Shown piece after piece: positions 27,401-36,270 of a DNA stretch of 64,000 nt. A program made the position numbers and the translations under genes. How positions within the stretch are numbered: the stretch's first letter is position 1; every line of letters begins with the position of its first letter. Source of the DNA: Granulicatella elegans (lineage in GTDB: Bacteria; Bacillota; Bacilli; Lactobacillales; Aerococcaceae); contig NZ_CP085953.1 of NCBI RefSeq assembly GCF_020735385.1, positions 620,001 through 684,000 of the forward strand, given 5' to 3'. A model generated the notes under the pieces. The model made no database searches. It saw only the letters and a program-made list of their open reading frames with translations, and had not been told where the DNA came from.

Positions 27401-29467
27401 ATGATTTTAAAAAAGATGAAAGTCAAAAACTTTAGATTATTAAAAAATTTTGAGTTAAATTTTAAAGATGAATTGTCGCTAGTTATAGGTAAAAATAATT
27501 GTGGAAAAACGTCATCCATTATTGTTTTAGATAAAATGCTAAATTCATCTAAATTATTTTGGGAAGATATAAATTTAGAATGCCAGAAAGATCTTTATAA
27601 AAAAATAATTGGTTTTGATATAACAAAGCTGGATGAAGTTCAATTATTAGAAACTATTAATATGCAATTATTTATTGAGTATAATGATAATGATTCATAT
27701 GAGAATATTCAAAAATTCATGATGGACTTAAATCCAGATAATAACATAATAGTTTTAGAATTTATTTCGTTAATAGCTGCAAAAAAAATCATAGAATTAA
27801 AAAACATTATGAGTGAAAAAAATATTGAAGATTTTAAATCATTTTCCAAATTTATGAGTAAGAATTTTGGAAACTTCTTTGAAACGAAAAAATATTCAAG
27901 AGGGTTTGATGTTGAAGCAAACGAAATAACGCAAGATAGATCAGAAGAAATTGATAATAAAGATATTCAAAAAGTCATTAAAGTGGCAGGAATAAGAGCT
28001 GATCGAGCGGTTTCTAATGATGATCGTAATCATGTTTTATCAGGTTTAACTGGTAAATATTTCAGTTCTTATAAAGCTGCAAAAGATGAAAGTGAATCGG
28101 TATTTACAAGACTTGAAGAAAAATTGGAGGAAGCCGATAAAGAATTATATAAGATTTACAATGGAGAAAAAAGTGAAGGTGAAGAACCTATTGATGGTAT
28201 TTTTAGTGATGTTATAGATGTTATTAAAACTTATGGTGGCGCAGAAAATGGAATTGATATAGCAATAGAGTCATCTATTTCAGAGAAAAATTTATTGTCA
28301 GATAATACAAACTTAAGTTATAGACAAGGGGGAGATTGTTCGCTTCCAGAAACATATAATGGGTTGGGGTATTTGAATTTAATTGGTATTTTATTTGAGA
28401 TTGAAACCAATATACAAGAATTGTTTGAACAACCAGCAGATATAAATCTTTTATATATTGAAGAACCTGAAGCACATACACACCCTCAGTTACAGTATAT
28501 ATTTATAAGGAATATTAAATCTCATATCAAAGCACATAGAAATAAGTTGTTGAAAGAAAAGAATAAGCAGTTGCAGGTTTTAATTACTTCGCATTCATCA
28601 CATATAGTTTCTGAATGTAACTTTGATGACATTATATATTTGAAGAAAAACGGAAATACGGTTATAGCTAAGAGTTTTAATTCTTTAAAAGAAGAGTATG
28701 GCGGAGATGAACAGAAAGGATTTAAGTTTGTAAAACAATATCTGACAATGAATAGAAGTGAACTTTTCTTTACTGATAAAGCTATTTGTATAGAAGGAGA
28801 TACTGAACGAATTTTAATGCCAATGATGATGCATAAGATTGACAATAAAGAAAAGCCAAAAGCAAATCTTATACCACTATTATCACAGAATATTTCTATA
28901 ATAGAAGTTGGAGCGCATTCACATATCTTTATTCCATTATTTGAGTTTTTAGGTATTAAGGTTTTAATAATCACAGATATAGATGCCGCTACTAAAAATA
29001 ACAATGGGAGATATGTAAAATCTCACCCTCAGGAAGCAAAGTATACAAGCAACGCTTCGATAAAAGATTTTTTCAAAGATACTTGTCTTGATGAGTCAAA
29101 TAATGAATTTGAGGAACTTTTAAAAAAAACACCTGAGGATAAAATTAAAAATAATATAAGAATAGCTTATCAAATACCGGAAACTGATGGTGGGTACCAA
29201 GCAAGTAGTTTTGAAGATGCATTTATAGCGTTAAATAAAGACTTTATATTAAAGAATAAAGAAGGTCTTTGTGAGTACGGAGCTTTAAAAGATTTTTCGA
29301 ATGATGAAATAGATAATGGTGATTATTATAATTTTGCTTTAAATAATGTGAAAAAGAAATCGGCATTTGCATCAAGCTTATTGTATTTTGATGATGAGAA
29401 TGGAGAAGAAGATGAAAAATGGGCAGTTCCACATTATATTGAGGAGGGCTTATTATGGATACGCTAA
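27401..29467 (+). CDS. gajA: Gabija-like OLD-family ATPase/TOPRIM nuclease (GajA-like)
   Basis: A 688-residue class 2 OLD protein. The ATPase is split: P-loop GKNNCGKTS (30-38), signature-like ETYNGLGYLN (317-326), and Walker B LLYIEEPEAHTHP (350-362). A C-terminal TOPRIM nuclease follows with IEGDTER (464-470) and ITDIDAA with DxD (526-528). Followed by and overlapping a UvrD-like helicase gene, this is the layout of the Gabija anti-phage system, in which GajA nicks DNA once nucleotide levels fall. It is longer than the roughly 580 residues I recall for Bacillus GajA, with inserted segments between ATPase halves and at the C-terminus. A related OLD-UvrD pair outside true Gabija is the alternative. 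Confidence 0.82.
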   Translation: MILKKMKVKNFRLLKNFELNFKDELSLVIGKNNCGKTSSIIVLDKMLNSSKLFWEDINLECQKDLYKKIIGFDITKLDEVQLLETINMQLFIEYNDNDSYENIQKFMMDLNPDNNIIVLEFISLIAAKKIIELKNIMSEKNIEDFKSFSKFMSKNFGNFFETKKYSRGFDVEANEITQDRSEEIDNKDIQKVIKVAGIRADRAVSNDDRNHVLSGLTGKYFSSYKAAKDESESVFTRLEEKLEEADKELYKIYNGEKSEGEEPIDGIFSDVIDVIKTYGGAENGIDIAIESSISEKNLLSDNTNLSYRQGGDCSLPETYNGLGYLNLIGILFEIETNIQELFEQPADINLLYIEEPEAHTHPQLQYIFIRNIKSHIKAHRNKLLKEKNKQLQVLITSHSSHIVSECNFDDIIYLKKNGNTVIAKSFNSLKEEYGGDEQKGFKFVKQYLTMNRSELFFTDKAICIEGDTERILMPMMMHKIDNKEKPKANLIPLLSQNISIIEVGAHSHIFIPLFEFLGIKVLIITDIDAATKNNNGRYVKSHPQEAKYTSNASIKDFFKDTCLDESNNEFEELLKKTPEDKIKNNIRIAYQIPETDGGYQASSFEDAFIALNKDFILKNKEGLCEYGALKDFSNDEIDNGDYYNFALNNVKKKSAFASSLLYFDDENGEEDEKWAVPHYIEEGLLWIR

Positions 29468-31359
29468 CATTGGAAAAAGAAGTATTAGAAGCTCTTCAAT
29501 GTATAAAAAATGGTGAAAATTTTATTTTAGAAGGTGGAGCAGGAAGTGGAAAAACATATTCCTTAATTTCCTTAATAAATGCACTCACAGAGGAATTTCC
29601 AGATATTAAGATAGTATGCATTACATATACAAATAATGCAGTTGCCGAAATTTTATCAAGAATAGAAAATGAGAATATTTGGGTTTCAACAATACATGAG
29701 TTTATATGGGCTCTTATCAGAAAATATCAGAATGAAATAAAAAATATTTTAGTTGAGCTTATTAACGATGATAATGAAAAGAACTTTAAAAAGCCAAAAG
29801 ATTTTTCTGAGGATTTAATTTCTGAAGAATATTTCGAAAATCTTTATGTTGATTATGACGAGTATTATTCTGTAACGCCAAATGATGAAAATATAGTGAA
29901 AATCAGCCATGATCACATTTTGATTGTTGCAGAGAAAATGTTTGGGAAATATAAAAAAATAGCGGACATTTTAAAGGATATTGCAGATTGTATTTTTGTT
30001 GATGAATATCAGGATACAAGTCCTTTAGTTGCTGATATTTTACTAAAGCATCTTGAGCAAAGCGATAAGAAAAATGTAATTGGTTTTTTTGGAGATTCAA
30101 TGCAGTCTATATATGACGCCGGAGTTGGTAATTTAAATCAATATAATTTAACTAAAATAGTAAAGACGCAAAACCGAAGAAATCCAAGAGTTGTAATCGA
30201 AGTAGCCAATAAGTTTAGAGATGATGATATTGAGCAAAGACCTTCAGAAGATATAAATGCACCTAATATGGAAAATGGTACTATTAGAGAAGGTAGTATT
30301 AAATTTTTATATGGAACTGAAATAAATGATTTTATAAGTGTAAAGGGGAAGAATATTTTTGAATCTTGGGATTTTTCTGATGGAAAACAAACAAAAGAGT
30401 TAAGGCTAACACATAAATATAATGCTGAAATGACTGGCTTTAAAGACTTATATGATCTATATAATGCTGATTTGATAACTAAGCTTATAAGTGGGATAAA
30501 GAAAAAAATTGATAAGGGAAATTTAGACTGTAATAAGACTTTGGGAGAAATAGCGTTAGAGGTAAAACCGATATATAACAAAGTGGATCTGTTAGATCAA
30601 ATTAACGGAAATGAAATTTATCAGTCAATATATAGTGTTTTAGAAGATATGTCATGGGAAGAAGCTTACGAAAAATGTAGAATCACTAAGGAATCACTCA
30701 TGTCATATAAATTAAATGGAATGAGTGGTAGATATGAAGCTAATTCTTATAGAGATAGGATTTTACGCAGATTAGATATATTAGAGGAGATTATTGAATT
30801 ATATGAGGCTAATAGATTTAATGATTTTCTACGAATAACAAAATTTTCTATTCATAATAGAAATGATAAGATTTGCCTTAAGCAAGCAATTGATTATCTT
30901 GTAAGTGAAGATAATCAAACGATAGAAAATGTATTAAAATTTGCGGAAGTAAAAGGGTTACTCAAAGAAGATGAATTGTTTAGTGATTATATTTCAAATA
31001 AAGGGTTTTATTTATGGGAGAGAATAAAAAAGATAACATTTAATCAATATAGAAAAAGCGTTTTATATTTAAAAGAATTTTCACCAATTTGTACTCAACA
31101 TAGTGTTAAAGGTAGTGAATATGACAATGTATTGCTTGTATTAGAGTCTGATTGGAATAAATATGACTTTAGAACATTATTTGGGAAAGGATCTCCGAAC
31201 TCTAATGTTCAGAAACGTACAAAAAAATTATTTTATGTATGTATAACAAGAGCAAAAAAGAATTTAATAATATATATGCCTACTGATGATTCTGACATAT
31301 TAGAAAAAGCTAAAGAGTATTTTGGAGAAGAAAATGTTATAGATCTCTCTTCGATTTAA
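29455..31359 (+). CDS. gajB: Gabija-like UvrD/PcrA-type helicase (GajB-like)
   Basis: A 634-residue SF1 helicase: P-loop EGGAGSGKTYS (26-36), CITYTNNAVAEI (motif Ia), FVDEYQDTSP (181-190), FGDSMQSIYD (motif III), QNRRNPRVVIEVAN, and C-terminal TQHSVKGSEYDNV and FYVCITRAKKNL (motifs V/VI). GAGGAGG precedes ATG 29455, and the start lies inside the end of the OLD gene (13-nt overlap), so the pair is translationally coupled. In Gabija, GajB senses free DNA ends and drives GajA activity. It is longer than the about 500 residues of the prototype GajB. A hairpin terminator follows. Confidence 0.82.
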   Translation: MDTLTLEKEVLEALQCIKNGENFILEGGAGSGKTYSLISLINALTEEFPDIKIVCITYTNNAVAEILSRIENENIWVSTIHEFIWALIRKYQNEIKNILVELINDDNEKNFKKPKDFSEDLISEEYFENLYVDYDEYYSVTPNDENIVKISHDHILIVAEKMFGKYKKIADILKDIADCIFVDEYQDTSPLVADILLKHLEQSDKKNVIGFFGDSMQSIYDAGVGNLNQYNLTKIVKTQNRRNPRVVIEVANKFRDDDIEQRPSEDINAPNMENGTIREGSIKFLYGTEINDFISVKGKNIFESWDFSDGKQTKELRLTHKYNAEMTGFKDLYDLYNADLITKLISGIKKKIDKGNLDCNKTLGEIALEVKPIYNKVDLLDQINGNEIYQSIYSVLEDMSWEEAYEKCRITKESLMSYKLNGMSGRYEANSYRDRILRRLDILEEIIELYEANRFNDFLRITKFSIHNRNDKICLKQAIDYLVSEDNQTIENVLKFAEVKGLLKEDELFSDYISNKGFYLWERIKKITFNQYRKSVLYLKEFSPICTQHSVKGSEYDNVLLVLESDWNKYDFRTLFGKGSPNSNVQKRTKKLFYVCITRAKKNLIIYMPTDDSDILEKAKEYFGEENVIDLSSI

Positions 31360-31362
31360 TTG

Positions 31363-31404
31363 AAAAGTAGGTACTATTTCTACTTATGTTTTAAGCTACT
31401 TTTT
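31363..31404 (+). terminator. Probable terminator after gajB-like gene
   Basis: AAAAGTAG/CTACTTTT arms directly after the stop codon, ending in T residues. The long loop lowers certainty. Confidence 0.5.
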
Positions 31405-31450
31405 AATATTATTCTATAGAATGAAAAAAGATAATTACTATTTTTATTTT

Positions 31451-31483
31451 AAGAATACTCTTGCATGAGGGTATTCTTTTTTT
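31451..31483 (-). pseudogene. Relaxase 3'-end remnant
   Basis: These 33 bases match the 3' end of the relaxase gene at 16041-16073 with one mismatch. In the left element that piece encodes KKNTLMQEYSS near the relaxase C-terminus. No other relaxase sequence is left between here and the second mobC; the rest of 31360-31680 is AT-rich and I see no gene in it. The same piece also forms a weak hairpin followed by seven T, which could terminate gajB read-through and explain its survival. Confidence 0.6.
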
Positions 31484-31680
31484 ATTGTATTTACTAGAAT
31501 ACTATATTTAAGTTCGGAAAGATACTTTTCAAATCATGTGGATTGATTTGAAAAATAAAAACTTGATTATATTCATGAAAAATGCAGTATTTGATGTACC
31601 TAGTTTTTATTAAAAATGTAGAATTTCTCATCTGGTATTTAATGTATTTATAAATTAAATTTTGACTTATATAATAAATT

Positions 31681-32022
31681 TCATTTTGATTTATTAAGAA
31701 GTAGGGAATGGATCTGCCATATTTCTCTTGATAATTTTTCTATCTGTTTATTCATTGATTCGATTTCATTCTTGTAAATAACACCAGTTGTATTAGTAGC
31801 TTTTTCAATCTGGTTTATATTATTTGTTGCATTTGAAAGTAGCCATTGTAAGTTTCTAAATGGTTCTAAATCTACTACATAAATTTCTTTTTCTAATACA
31901 CATTTCCTAAGAAAGTGGGACATAGTTTTGCAATTAGCAAGTTTCATTTTCTTTTCAAAAACTTCCTTTTCTTCATCTGTTAAATATATTTTTAGTTGAT
32001 TATTTCTTTTTCTATTATCCAT
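31681..32022 (-). CDS. mobC: MobC-type relaxosome protein (second copy)
   Basis: A 113-residue paralogue of the mobC at 17298: QLKIYLTDEEKEVFEKKMKLA, CKTMSHFLRKCVLEKEIY, LLSNATNNINQIEKATN. ATG 32022 was chosen because AAGGAGAT precedes it; the frame opens slightly upstream. Here mobC lacks a relaxase partner downstream, only a 33-bp relic being visible, so any function would need the relaxase of the left element. The oriT-like dyads upstream are also kept. This makes it a relic of a second mobilization module that could still work in trans. Confidence 0.85.
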   Translation of the reverse strand: MDNRKRNNQLKIYLTDEEKEVFEKKMKLANCKTMSHFLRKCVLEKEIYVVDLEPFRNLQWLLSNATNNINQIEKATNTTGVIYKNEIESMNKQIEKLSREIWQIHSLLLNKSK

Positions 32023-32054
32023 AGTATATCTCCTTATCATAAATTATTGGGGTC

Positions 32055-32150
32055 TTAGGGTTCTCCCTAACAAGGTAAAATTGATAAAAAAAAGAAGCAG
32101 TCCATAAAGGTTCTGCTTCATCAATTTTTCGTAAGTGGGTACTCACTTAC
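32055..32150. other. Second oriT-like region
   Basis: Same three-dyad order as at 17682-17784, with changed bases: TTAGGGTTCTCCCTAA (32055-32070), a hairpin TTGATAAAAAAAAGAAGCAG with a shortened partner CTGCTTCATCAA (32081-32124), and GTAAGTGGGTACTCACTTAC (32131-32150). Symmetry is preserved where sequence differs. Confidence 0.55.
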
Positions 32151-32351
32151 TGTGCTTGCTATTAAAGTTATAAGCGTTAAGCGCGTGTTATTTAATTACT
32201 ATCATTATACCATAAAATTGAAATGTCTGTATCTAATAGAAAAGCTTAAAATATAGATGTACGATTAATATGCTATAGTGTATTTTTAGTATAAAAACTA
32301 ATTTTGGGGTATAATTTAATTGATTATTATGATGCATTAGGAGGTAGAGTT

Positions 32352-33323
32352 TTGGAATTAAATCATGAAGATATTATAGAAAATGTCCTTGAAGGATATA
32401 TTTTTTCTGAAAAAAAGGTTACTGATGAATGTAAAATTTATACAATTGAAAATTCTACTGGCTGTGGCGAAATGCGTTGCTACAATTTATTTGAAGGTGT
32501 TCAATTATCTTATAATAACCTTAATATGGAGACGGCATATCAAAAAATAAATCCTAAAAGCGGGGTTTTAGAAATAGATCATTGCTTAGAGGGATGTTAT
32601 GAGTTTAAACTTGAAAATAATGAACGTGCTCTGATAGGTAAAGGTGATCTAAGTGTAATCGAAATAGGTAAAGTTCCTTTTGAAGATTCATGCATACCAA
32701 CAAAAAAATATGTGGGACTTTCAATATTTATTGATATTGAAAAGGCACAAAAATCTATTGATAAATACTTTCCGTACGCAAAAATTGATTTGTTAGAAAT
32801 AAAAGACCGTTTATGTAAAAATGGTGCAGCTTTAATTATTCATTCACGTCATGAGATAGACCATGTTATTAGTGAACTTTATAGAGTAGATTCTAGAATA
32901 AGACTTTCTTATTCAATTATAAAAACAATAGAGTTGTTATTATTTTTAAATTTAGTTGAAAGTTCAGATACATTTAAGTTAACGTCTTTTTCAGAACCAG
33001 TATATAAAGCAACTGTAGAATCATATAAGACGATTTTAAATAATCCTTTTGAAAGATATTCTATTTCTGATTTATCAAAAAAATATGCTATTTCAGAATC
33101 CAGTTTGAAGAGATGTTTTATATACATAACTGGAAGCTCAATAGGTAATTTTATTAGGGAAAATTGTTTAGAAGCCGCTGCTAAATTATTAATTCATAAA
33201 CCCTTAATGTCGATAGGAGAGATTTCTGATTTGTCAGGATATTTGAATCCTAGTAAATTTTCTGAGTCATTCAAAAAACATTTTGGGCAAACTCCTCAAG
33301 AATATAGAAAAAAATCCATCTGA
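32352..33323 (+). CDS. AraC family regulator of the ECF/ABC cargo operon
   Basis: A 323-residue regulator with a long ligand-binding N-terminal domain and a C-terminal AraC double helix-turn-helix: YSISDLSKKYAISESSLKRCF and SIGEISDLSGYLNPSKFSESF, ending FGQTPQEYRKKSI. TTG 32352 is taken as start because AGGAGG (32339-32344) is 7 nt upstream; the frame is open back to 32304 without such a site. It stands at the head of, and is separated by a terminator from, an ECF transporter and ABC exporter set. It resembles YbtA-type activators that switch on siderophore or metabolite transport; this link is inference. Confidence 0.82.
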   Translation: MELNHEDIIENVLEGYIFSEKKVTDECKIYTIENSTGCGEMRCYNLFEGVQLSYNNLNMETAYQKINPKSGVLEIDHCLEGCYEFKLENNERALIGKGDLSVIEIGKVPFEDSCIPTKKYVGLSIFIDIEKAQKSIDKYFPYAKIDLLEIKDRLCKNGAALIIHSRHEIDHVISELYRVDSRIRLSYSIIKTIELLLFLNLVESSDTFKLTSFSEPVYKATVESYKTILNNPFERYSISDLSKKYAISESSLKRCFIYITGSSIGNFIRENCLEAAAKLLIHKPLMSIGEISDLSGYLNPSKFSESFKKHFGQTPQEYRKKSI

Positions 33324-33362
33324 CCTTTTTAGAGCAAATAAAGAGCTGTCAGGTTATAAAGA

Positions 33363-33408
33363 AAATATCCATCTTACTTTATAATAAAGTTGAGATGGAT
33401 ATTTTTTT
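33363..33408 (+). terminator. Intrinsic terminator after AraC gene
   Basis: Arms AAATATCCATCT and AGATGGATATTT with a T tail: a 12-bp perfect stem between the regulator and the transporter operon. Confidence 0.82.
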
Positions 33409-33464
33409 GTAAATATTCTCTATACACATTCTATGTACATTTTATTAATTAACGGAGGTGTTTT

Positions 33465-34067
33465 ATGAACAATAAAAAAATGACTACAAAAGATGTAGTA
33501 ACAGTAGCTATTATGATTGCTTTATTTTATGCAATTTCTATTGTTATTGGAATGAGTATGGTTGCTGTTCCAGTTGTATATATTTATGGTACTGCTGGAA
33601 TTGAAATGTTTATAGGAGCTATTTTCTACTTAGTAGCAGCTAACAGACTTAATAAACACGGGCTATTATTTATATGGATATTAATTTATGGTCTTATCAC
33701 AGCAGCTATGGGTTATGTGTTTATGCTTCCATATTTTATTGGACTTGCTATTTTGTGTGAAATAGTAATGATAGGCAAAGACACTTATATAAATCCAATA
33801 AGAAATATGATTGGCTGGAGTGTTTATGGTGCTGGTATGTTCATGGGAATAGGAGTTCCATGTTGGATAGCTTGGGAATCTTATCAAAAGCAAGCTTTAG
33901 AGAGTGGGTTTGCAGATAAGACATTAACATTGCAATATAATTTGGTATCTTCACCAAAACTACTATTATTAGGTGTAACAATAACCGTTATATTATCTGC
34001 TTTAGGTGTTTTGTTTGCACAAAAAATTCTTAAAAAGCACTTTAAAAAGGCGGGTATTTTAGAGTAA
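33465..34067 (+). CDS. ECF transporter substrate-binding (S) component, MptD/Trep_Strep type
   Basis: A 200-residue membrane protein with about six hydrophobic helices, starting KMTTKDVVTVAIMIALFYAIS and including PVVYIYGTAGIEMFIGAIFY. Length and pattern match the MptD-family putative ECF S components. It would bind a small nutrient and dock on the T and A components encoded immediately downstream. ACGGAGGTG precedes ATG. The substrate cannot be inferred. It starts a closely packed run of transporter genes ending with a MATE pump. Confidence 0.75.
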   Translation: MNNKKMTTKDVVTVAIMIALFYAISIVIGMSMVAVPVVYIYGTAGIEMFIGAIFYLVAANRLNKHGLLFIWILIYGLITAAMGYVFMLPYFIGLAILCEIVMIGKDTYINPIRNMIGWSVYGAGMFMGIGVPCWIAWESYQKQALESGFADKTLTLQYNLVSSPKLLLLGVTITVILSALGVLFAQKILKKHFKKAGILE

Positions 34068-34084
34068 ATGGAGATATATGGGAA

Positions 34085-34759
34085 ATGAAAATAGAAAAAA
34101 TAAGTGGAATAACTTGTCTTTTTTTAACTATTATTTCCTGTATGGTGTCAATATTTACAAAAAGTTACTATATGCATGCTCTGTTTGTAGGATGGCTTTG
34201 TATGCTTTTAGCATATTTTGGTTTTATCAAACAGAGCATAATTTATTTTATGATATATAGTTTTACTACATTTCGGTTATTAAAAATGATACCTAGTGGT
34301 GTAGTTATAATTTCACCAATGCTTTTGGGAATGTTGTATAAATTCATAGTTCCAATCATGGCAGGATTTTTAACTTTTAAGATACCATCAGGAAAATTAA
34401 TTTCAATATTTCACAAATTAATGTTGCCACGAAATTTTGTACTTATATTAACGGTAATTATTCGATTTGTACCAACAATTGCTGGGGAATTTAGAACAAT
34501 AAAAGAAGCTATGAAAGTAAGGGGATTTATAGGTAACTTTTTTCATATTTTATCAAATCCTTTGAGGACTCTTGAATATGCTATAGTTCCTTTAATTTTT
34601 CGTTCTATAAAAGTAGGAGATGAATTATCAGCAGCAGCGATTGTTAGAGGAATTGAAAACCCAATAAAAAGGGATTCATATTATAGTAACAAGTTGTGTA
34701 AATTAGACATAATTATAATAACTGCAAGCTTTGTTTTATTTATATTATGTCTTATATGA
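34085..34759 (+). CDS. ECF transporter transmembrane (T) component
   Basis: A 224-residue EcfT/CbiQ-like protein with five or six membrane helices and the coupling segment FRTIKEAMKVRGF (near residue 140), the Ala-Arg-Gly-like motif that contacts the ATPases, plus VGDELSAAAIVRGIENP. It couples the S component to the ATPase encoded next. The gene lies 17 nt after the S component, and its stop overlaps the possible upstream start of the ATPase. Confidence 0.8.
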   Translation: MKIEKISGITCLFLTIISCMVSIFTKSYYMHALFVGWLCMLLAYFGFIKQSIIYFMIYSFTTFRLLKMIPSGVVIISPMLLGMLYKFIVPIMAGFLTFKIPSGKLISIFHKLMLPRNFVLILTVIIRFVPTIAGEFRTIKEAMKVRGFIGNFFHILSNPLRTLEYAIVPLIFRSIKVGDELSAAAIVRGIENPIKRDSYYSNKLCKLDIIIITASFVLFILCLI

Positions 34760-34770
34760 GAGGTGCATCA

Positions 34771-36255
34771 TTGAATAATAAACTGGAAATTAGGAAATTA
34801 TCTTTTTCATATAATAGCAATAAAGATGAACAGTTGAAAGATATAAATTTAGACATTAAAGATGGTGAATGTTGTGTAATTATAGGGGAGTCGGGATGTG
34901 GCAAGTCTACTTTGACAAGGGCTATAAATGGATTAATTCCAAATTTTTACGAAGGAAATTTAGATGGAGAAGTATTTATTGATGGCAAATCTATCAGAAA
35001 TTTAAAATCCTGGGAAATAGCAAAGTTAGTCGGTAATGTATTTCAAGATCCTAGAAGCCAATTTTTTGCCAATGAAGTTAATGGAGAAATTGCATTTGGA
35101 CCGGAAAATTTGGGATATAAGCGTGATGAAATAATAAGAAGAGTAAATGAATCAACTGAGAAAATGAATATTGATAAATTGCTAAATAATAGGATATACA
35201 ATTTATCCTATGGAATTAGGCAAAAAGTAGCAATTTGTTCAGCAAGAGCCATTGAACCATCTATTTATGTATTTGATGAACCATCTGCAAATCTTGATTT
35301 ACAATCAATATATAAATTTTCAAAACTTGTAATGGACTTAAAAAATGAAGGAAAAACTATAGTAATCGTTGAGCATAGGTTATTTTATTTAAAAGGAATA
35401 GCTGATAGGTATTTATTGATACAAAATGGATCTTTAACAAATAGTTATAAAGCAGAAGAATTTGAAAAAATTAGTTCAAAAGACTTAAATGCATTGGGCT
35501 TACGCTCAATAAATCTTGATGATATTGTTGTAGATGACTACAAAGTTAAAGAAAAAGAAATTAGTAGTGACAATTCTTTTGATTTTGAGGTGAAAAATAT
35601 TTGTAAAAAATATAAAAATATTTTCGTACTAAAAGATGTGTCATTTAAATTTGATAGCAATGAGACTATTGCTTTAGTAGGAATAAATGGAACAGGTAAA
35701 AGTACACTCGGTAAAATTTATTCTGGGATTCAAAATCAGACTGATGGAGAAATAAAGATAAATGGACTCAAAGCTAATAAAAAGATGAGGTTAAGCAAAG
35801 TGTGGTATATTCCTCAAGATTTAGACTCTCAATTATTTGGGGAAGATTTGATGGATGAATTATTAACTGGGTTAAAAAATAGAGAAGATTATATCACGAA
35901 AGCAGAGGAACTTTTAAAAAAAGTTGGATTATTTGATATAAGAGATAAGCATCCAGCAACTTTATCAGGTGGTCAAAAACAGAGATTGGTTCTATGCGTA
36001 GCTATGTTGAGAGAAACACCTTTTATTATATTGGATGAGCCGACATCAGGGCTTGATTTCAGGAGTATGGATAAGGTGGGGAGATTAATCAAAGAGGAAC
36101 AAAAAAAAGGAACAAAATTTTTGATAATTTCTCATGATATTGAATTTATAGCAAAGACGTGTGATAGACTTGTAAAACTAGAGAATGGGATAATAACAGA
36201 AGATTTTTATATTGATAATATAGGACAGCTGTTAAGAGCTATGGAGGCTAAATAA
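34771..36255 (+). CDS. ECF-type ABC ATPase with two fused nucleotide-binding domains
   Basis: 494 residues holding two ABC domains. Domain 1 has GESGCGKSTL, NLSYGIRQK and YVFDEPSANLD; domain 2 has GINGTGKSTLG, TLSGGQKQRL and IILDEPTSGLD. It therefore supplies both EcfA subunits in one chain, as in many cobalt/vitamin-type group II systems. TTG 34771 with GAGAGGTG just upstream looks the better start; ATG 34747 overlaps ecfT and lacks a ribosome site. It powers import by the adjacent S and T components. Confidence 0.85.
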   Translation: MNNKLEIRKLSFSYNSNKDEQLKDINLDIKDGECCVIIGESGCGKSTLTRAINGLIPNFYEGNLDGEVFIDGKSIRNLKSWEIAKLVGNVFQDPRSQFFANEVNGEIAFGPENLGYKRDEIIRRVNESTEKMNIDKLLNNRIYNLSYGIRQKVAICSARAIEPSIYVFDEPSANLDLQSIYKFSKLVMDLKNEGKTIVIVEHRLFYLKGIADRYLLIQNGSLTNSYKAEEFEKISSKDLNALGLRSINLDDIVVDDYKVKEKEISSDNSFDFEVKNICKKYKNIFVLKDVSFKFDSNETIALVGINGTGKSTLGKIYSGIQNQTDGEIKINGLKANKKMRLSKVWYIPQDLDSQLFGEDLMDELLTGLKNREDYITKAEELLKKVGLFDIRDKHPATLSGGQKQRLVLCVAMLRETPFIILDEPTSGLDFRSMDKVGRLIKEEQKKGTKFLIISHDIEFIAKTCDRLVKLENGIITEDFYIDNIGQLLRAMEAK

Positions 36256-36270
36256 TTTAGGAGGTGCGTA

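Noticed and set aside
28522-29004. Minus-strand 160-codon frame in the OLD nuclease gene
   Set aside because: Mirror of a well-supported gene, no start signal and no recognisable domain.
34078-34260. 60-codon frame at the start of the ECF T-component gene
   Set aside because: Overlaps the better-supported EcfT frame and lacks a domain.
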